Below, in pieces: positions 6,764-9,519 of a stretch of 9,519 nucleotides of DNA. Below the pieces are notes generated by a model. That model was not told the DNA's origin and did not search any database. It worked only from the letters and a program-made list of their open reading frames with translations. The DNA comes from Alphaproteobacteria bacterium (lineage in GTDB: Bacteria > Pseudomonadota > Alphaproteobacteria > Rhodobacterales > Rhodobacteraceae): NCBI GenBank assembly GCA_003696705.1, contig RFGD01000278.1, positions 1 to 9,519 of the forward strand, in the 5' to 3' direction. Position numbers and translations under genes: made by a program. Within the stretch, counting starts at the first letter, position 1, and each line of letters starts with the position of its first letter.

Positions 6764-7873
6764 ATGTCGCTTGATGCCGTCCGCCCGTGGCGCACGATCG
6801 TCCGCCGCCTGTCACGCCAGATCAACGTGGGCGGCGTGCCGGTCGGGGGTGATGCGCCGATCGCCGTCCAGACCATGACGAACACCGACACAAGCGACGT
6901 GGCGGCGACCGTCGCGCAGATCCAGGCGGCGGCCGATGCGGGCGCCGATCTGGTGCGCGTGTCGACCCCCGACGAGGCCGCGACGCGGGCGCTGGTCGAG
7001 ATCGTGCGCGAAAGCCCGGTCCCGATCATCGCCGACATCCACTTTCACTATCGCCGCGCCATCGAGGCAGCCGAGGCGGGCGCGGCCTGTCTGCGCATCA
7101 ATCCGGGCAACATCGGCAGCCCCGAGCGCGTGCGCGAGGTCATCGCCGCCGCGCGCGATCATGGCTGCGCGATCCGCATCGGCGTCAATGCCGGCAGCCT
7201 CGAGCGGCACCTCCTCGAGAAATACGGCGAGCCCTGTCCGGACGCCTTGGTGGAATCGGCGCTCGAACATGCGCGGATCCTCGAAGAGCACGACTTTCGG
7301 GACTACAAGATCTCGGTGAAGGCCTCTGACGTCTTCCTTGCCGTGGCTGCGTATCAGGCGCTGGCCGAGGCGACCGACGCACCCCTTCATCTGGGCATCA
7401 CCGAAGCGGGGGGCCTTGTGACCGGGACGGTCAAGTCGGCGGTCGGCATCGGCTCGCTTCTCTGGGCCGGCATTGGCGACACGCTCAGGGTCAGCCTGTC
7501 GGCCGATCCGGTCGAGGAGGTGCGCGTCGGTTTCGAGATCCTGAAGTCGCTTGGCCTTCGCCACCGCGGCGTCAACATCATCTCGTGCCCGTCCTGCGCC
7601 CGTCAGGGTTTCGACGTCATCGGGATGGTCGAAAAGCTGGAAGAGCGCCTTTCCCATATCCATACGCCGCTGACGCTGTCGATCATCGGCTGCGTCGTCA
7701 ACGGCCCCGGAGAGGCGCTTATGACCGACATCGGCTTCACCGGCGGCGGCAAGGACAGCGGCATGATCTATCTGGACGGGCGACAGGCCTACAAGCTGGC
7801 GAACGCGGACATGCTGGACGAGATCGTGCGTCTGGTCGAGGCCCGCGCCGCAGAGATCGAGGCAGCAAGCTAG
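6764..7873 (+). CDS. ispG: 4-hydroxy-3-methylbut-2-en-1-yl diphosphate synthase (flavodoxin/ferredoxin)
   Basis: Penultimate enzyme of the MEP (non-mevalonate) isoprenoid pathway, converting 2-C-methyl-D-erythritol 2,4-cyclodiphosphate to HMBPP with a [4Fe-4S] cluster; cytoplasmic. It has 369 residues, normal for the two-domain bacterial form. The TIM-barrel half shows VQTMTNTDTSDV, ADLVRVSTPDEAATRAL, PIIADIHFHYRRAIEAAE and CLRINPGNIG. The C-terminal cluster domain has SCPSCARQGFD with Cys275 and Cys278, and GCVVNGPGE with Cys310 and Glu317. The spacing of these four matches the E. coli residues 270, 273, 305 and 312. Nothing is missing or truncated. It is on the same strand as the rodZ-like gene, 103 bp downstream. 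Its TAG stop overlaps the stop of the convergent small gene. Confidence 0.98.
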   Translation: MSLDAVRPWRTIVRRLSRQINVGGVPVGGDAPIAVQTMTNTDTSDVAATVAQIQAAADAGADLVRVSTPDEAATRALVEIVRESPVPIIADIHFHYRRAIEAAEAGAACLRINPGNIGSPERVREVIAAARDHGCAIRIGVNAGSLERHLLEKYGEPCPDALVESALEHARILEEHDFRDYKISVKASDVFLAVAAYQALAEATDAPLHLGITEAGGLVTGTVKSAVGIGSLLWAGIGDTLRVSLSADPVEEVRVGFEILKSLGLRHRGVNIISCPSCARQGFDVIGMVEKLEERLSHIHTPLTLSIIGCVVNGPGEALMTDIGFTGGGKDSGMIYLDGRQAYKLANADMLDEIVRLVEARAAEIEAAS

Positions 7874-8178
7874 AGCCGCTTTCGGCCCCGGCGTCGGTCA
7901 GGGGCAGGCGTCAGCGGTCCGTGGGCGGGCAGACGCCGGCTCGACAGACAGCCGCGGCCCGTATCGCGCCAGATCGGATTGTTGAGCGACATCTCGCAGC
8001 GCGCCATGAAGGCGCGACCGTTCACGTAGAGACAGATCTCCTCGCCCAGCTCGACGCGGCCGCCGGCCGAATCCGTGCAGTAGCAATCGACCGTCTTGCC
8101 CCCCATATTTGCATCGGAACGCGCAATCTGGGGGATAAGGGGCGCGACGATCGCCAGAAGCATCCCGATCCTTCGCAT
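7870..8178 (-). CDS. Small secreted cysteine-containing protein of unknown function
   Basis: A 102-residue protein I cannot assign to a characterised family. It begins MRRIGMLLAIVAPLIPQIA, a short signal peptide with a basic start and a hydrophobic core; SDA at 21-23 fits a signal peptidase I site, so the mature form would be periplasmic or secreted, about 79 residues. That part has five cysteines (32, 34, 49, 61, 77), an odd number, with CYC, RVELGEEICLYVNGR and ARCEMSLNNPIWRD. The last 20 residues are basic and probably disordered. It is probably a real gene because the frame has a signal peptide, an ordered Cys pattern and an extended -10 box directly upstream. No Shine-Dalgarno sequence precedes the ATG at 8178; ATG 8163, behind AAGGA, would lose the basic signal-peptide start. 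The stop overlaps that of ispG. Confidence 0.72.
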   Translation of the reverse strand: MRRIGMLLAIVAPLIPQIARSDANMGGKTVDCYCTDSAGGRVELGEEICLYVNGRAFMARCEMSLNNPIWRDTGRGCLSSRRLPAHGPLTPAPDRRRGRKRL

Positions 8179-8184
8179 GGCAGC

Positions 8185-8213
8185 ATTCTAACACCATCGG
8201 GCCTGAACGGGAA
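8185..8213 (-). promoter_or_regulatory. Probable promoter of the small secreted protein, placed for a leaderless mRNA
   Basis: On the minus strand TGTTAGAAT (8185-8193) is an extended -10 box, with TAGAAT five of six to consensus. Seventeen bases upstream is TTCCCG (8208-8213), a weak -35. A start seven bases beyond the -10 box falls at about 8178, the A of the ATG, so the transcript would have little or no leader. That fits the missing ribosome site. Confidence 0.5.
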
Positions 8214-8216
8214 ATC

Positions 8217-8245
8217 TTGACGCCGGGCGGGCCTTTCTCCATCAC
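8217..8245 (+). promoter_or_regulatory. Candidate prfA promoter
   Basis: TTGACG (8217-8222) is five of six to the -35 consensus. At 17 bp spacing the -10 position reads CATCAC (8240-8245), only three of six. A start near 8252 would again give almost no leader before the prfA ATG at 8253. It lies back to back with the minus-strand promoter at 8185-8213. Confidence 0.33.
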
Positions 8246-8252
8246 GACGCAC

Positions 8253-9308
8253 ATGATCCCTGTCGAAAAGCTTGCCGCCATTCACGAGCGGTTCGAATAT
8301 CTCGAAGCCAAGATGGCCGAAGGCGGCGCCAATGCCGACTTTGCCCAGCTTGCGCGCGAATATGCGGAACTGAAGCCGGTCGTCGAGCAGGCGGCGGCCT
8401 ATCGCGCGACGCTTGACGCCATCGCCGACGCGGAAGCGATGCTGGCCGACCCAGAGATGCGCGCGCTGGCCGAGGAGGAACTTGCAGAGTTACGCGCCCG
8501 GCTGCCCGAGCAGGAGCGGGCGCTTCGCCTTGCCCTTCTGCCGCGCGACGCAGCCGACGAGCGGGCGGCGATCCTCGAAATCCGGCCGGGCACCGGCGGC
8601 GAAGAGGCGGCACTGTTCGCGGCCGATCTGCGGCGCATGTATCAGCGTTATGCCGAATCGCGCGGCTGGCGCTTCGAGGTCATCGACGAAACCGAAACCG
8701 AGCTCGGCGGCCTTCGCGAACTGGTGGCCCGGGTGTCGGGCCCCGGGGTCTTCGCGCGGCTCAAGTATGAAAGCGGCGTCCACCGCGTCCAGCGCGTCCC
8801 CGAAACGGAAAGCGGCGGGCGTATCCATACCTCGGCGGCGACCGTCGCGGTGCTTCCCGAGGCCGAGGAGGTCGATGTCGAGATCCTGCCCCAGGACATC
8901 CGTGTCGACACGATGCGCGCGTCGGGCGCGGGCGGTCAGCATGTCAACACGACGGATTCGGCGGTCAGGATCACGCATATTCCGACGGGAATCGTCGTCA
9001 CGTCGTCCGAGAAATCACAGCACCAGAACCGCGCCATTGCCATGGAGGTGCTGCGGGCGCGCCTTTTCGACATGAAACGTCGCGAGGCGGCCGAGGCCCG
9101 CGCCGCCGACCGCAAGTCGCAGGTCGGCAGCGGCGACCGGTCCGAGCGGATCCGCACCTACAATTTCCCCCAGGGCCGGATGACGGACCACCGTATCAAC
9201 CTGACGCTCTACAAGCTCGATCAGATCATGCAGGGCGATCTGGACGAGGTGATCGACGCCCTCATCGCCCATGACCAAGCCGCGCGCCTGGCCGAGGTCG
9301 AGGGCTGA
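8253..9308 (+). CDS. prfA: Peptide chain release factor 1 (RF1)
   Basis: Recognises UAA and UAG in the ribosomal A site and triggers peptide release. It has 351 residues. The amino third is a charged helical domain (residues 1-95, rich in Ala, Glu and Arg). EIRPGTGGEEAALFAADL opens the core domain near residue 110. The codon-recognition loop carries Pro183-Glu184-Thr185 (RVPETES), the PxT form of RF1 rather than the SPF of RF2. The catalytic loop is RASGAGGQHVN with Gly227-Gly228-Gln229, and SDRSERIRTYNFPQGR-like and DHRINLTLYKL motifs follow. The start chosen, MIPVEKLAAIHERFEYLE, matches the usual amino end and length. An in-frame TTG at 8217 would add 12 residues but overlaps a -35-like box. 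No Shine-Dalgarno sequence precedes the ATG. It overlaps prmC by one base, implying translational coupling with the enzyme that methylates Gln229. Confidence 0.97.
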   Translation: MIPVEKLAAIHERFEYLEAKMAEGGANADFAQLAREYAELKPVVEQAAAYRATLDAIADAEAMLADPEMRALAEEELAELRARLPEQERALRLALLPRDAADERAAILEIRPGTGGEEAALFAADLRRMYQRYAESRGWRFEVIDETETELGGLRELVARVSGPGVFARLKYESGVHRVQRVPETESGGRIHTSAATVAVLPEAEEVDVEILPQDIRVDTMRASGAGGQHVNTTDSAVRITHIPTGIVVTSSEKSQHQNRAIAMEVLRARLFDMKRREAAEARAADRKSQVGSGDRSERIRTYNFPQGRMTDHRINLTLYKLDQIMQGDLDEVIDALIAHDQAARLAEVEG

Positions 9309-9519
9309 TGCGCATCCACGAGGCGCTGATCCTGGCGCGGTCCCGGTTGTCGGCGGCGGGCATTCCGGCACCGGGCACCGATGCGCGGCTTCTTGTGGCG
9401 CATGCCACCGGCATTGCGGCGGATCGGCTTCTCCTTCATCGCGAGGACAGGTTGGACGACGCGGCCCAGGCGCGCCTTGAGGCGGCGCTTGCCGAGCGTG
9501 TTGCACGCCGGCCCGTCGC
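9308..9519 (+). CDS. prmC: Release factor glutamine methyltransferase, N-terminal part (cut by window end)
   Basis: The enzyme methylates the GGQ glutamine of RF1 and RF2 with S-adenosylmethionine and raises termination efficiency. Only the first 70 codons are present: MRIHEALILARSRLSAAGI, then PGTDARLLVAHATGI, ADRLLLHRED and AERVARRPV. This is the helical PrmC (HemK) N-terminal domain that precedes the methyltransferase fold; the NPPY catalytic motif lies beyond the window, so methyltransferase identity rests on this domain and the prfA-prmC order. The ATG overlaps the prfA TGA as TGATG, and GAGGG just upstream inside prfA can serve as ribosome site. Confidence 0.9.
   Translation, partial: MRIHEALILARSRLSAAGIPAPGTDARLLVAHATGIAADRLLLHREDRLDDAAQARLEAALAERVARRPV

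Noticed and set aside
5368..7038. Long minus-strand open frame opposite the rodZ-like gene and the start of ispG
   Set aside because: In antisense codon register with the rodZ-like gene; composition is Arg/Gly/Ala/His-rich without any recognisable motif.
8217..8252. TTG start at 8217 for prfA
   Set aside because: It would add 12 residues not seen at the amino end of RF1, and the same bases form a good -35 hexamer. The ATG at 8253 gives 351 residues and the usual MIP start.

Overview
The window is GC-rich chromosomal DNA that looks like an alphaproteobacterium, most likely of the Rhodobacterales/Roseobacter group. The basis is a HemA-type 5-aminolevulinate synthase closely resembling the Rhodobacter enzyme (active-site lysine at residue 248), a RodZ-like protein lying just before ispG, a 351-residue RF1, and near absence of the codons TTA, CTA and TCA. 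No RNA gene, mobile element, CRISPR array or phage sequence was seen, and base composition is even throughout. Species cannot be named from this sequence alone.

Layout. Positions 1-3848 carry two minus-strand genes: an M20-family metallo-dipeptidase (2460-3848) and, downstream of it, a large flavin- and folate-dependent demethylase of the dimethylglycine/sarcosine dehydrogenase type (1-2354, C-terminus cut by the window edge). Each is preceded by the same 21-bp element (19 of 21 bases identical), a likely shared promoter core or operator. A 206-bp divergent intergenic region (3849-4054) leads to the plus-strand genes hemA (4055-5278), a rodZ-like gene (5395-6660) and ispG (6764-7873). A small minus-strand gene for a secreted cysteine-containing protein (7870-8178) converges on ispG, and the two stop codons share one CTAG. 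It is divergent from prfA (8253-9308), which overlaps prmC by one base (9308 onward, cut by the window edge).

How they work together. prfA and prmC are a functional pair: PrmC methylates the GGQ glutamine of the release factor. hemA and ispG feed tetrapyrrole and isoprenoid synthesis, and RodZ-like proteins link the MreB cytoskeleton to cell shape. The minus-strand pair is catabolic. A demethylase producing glycine beside a glycine-consuming ALA synthase is a suggestive but unproven link.

Most of the window is conserved housekeeping sequence and I see no clear new defence, mobile or biosynthetic system. The items most worth a second look are the repeated 21-bp upstream element, the back-to-back promoter region at 8179-8252 where neither flanking gene has a Shine-Dalgarno sequence, and the small secreted Cys protein.
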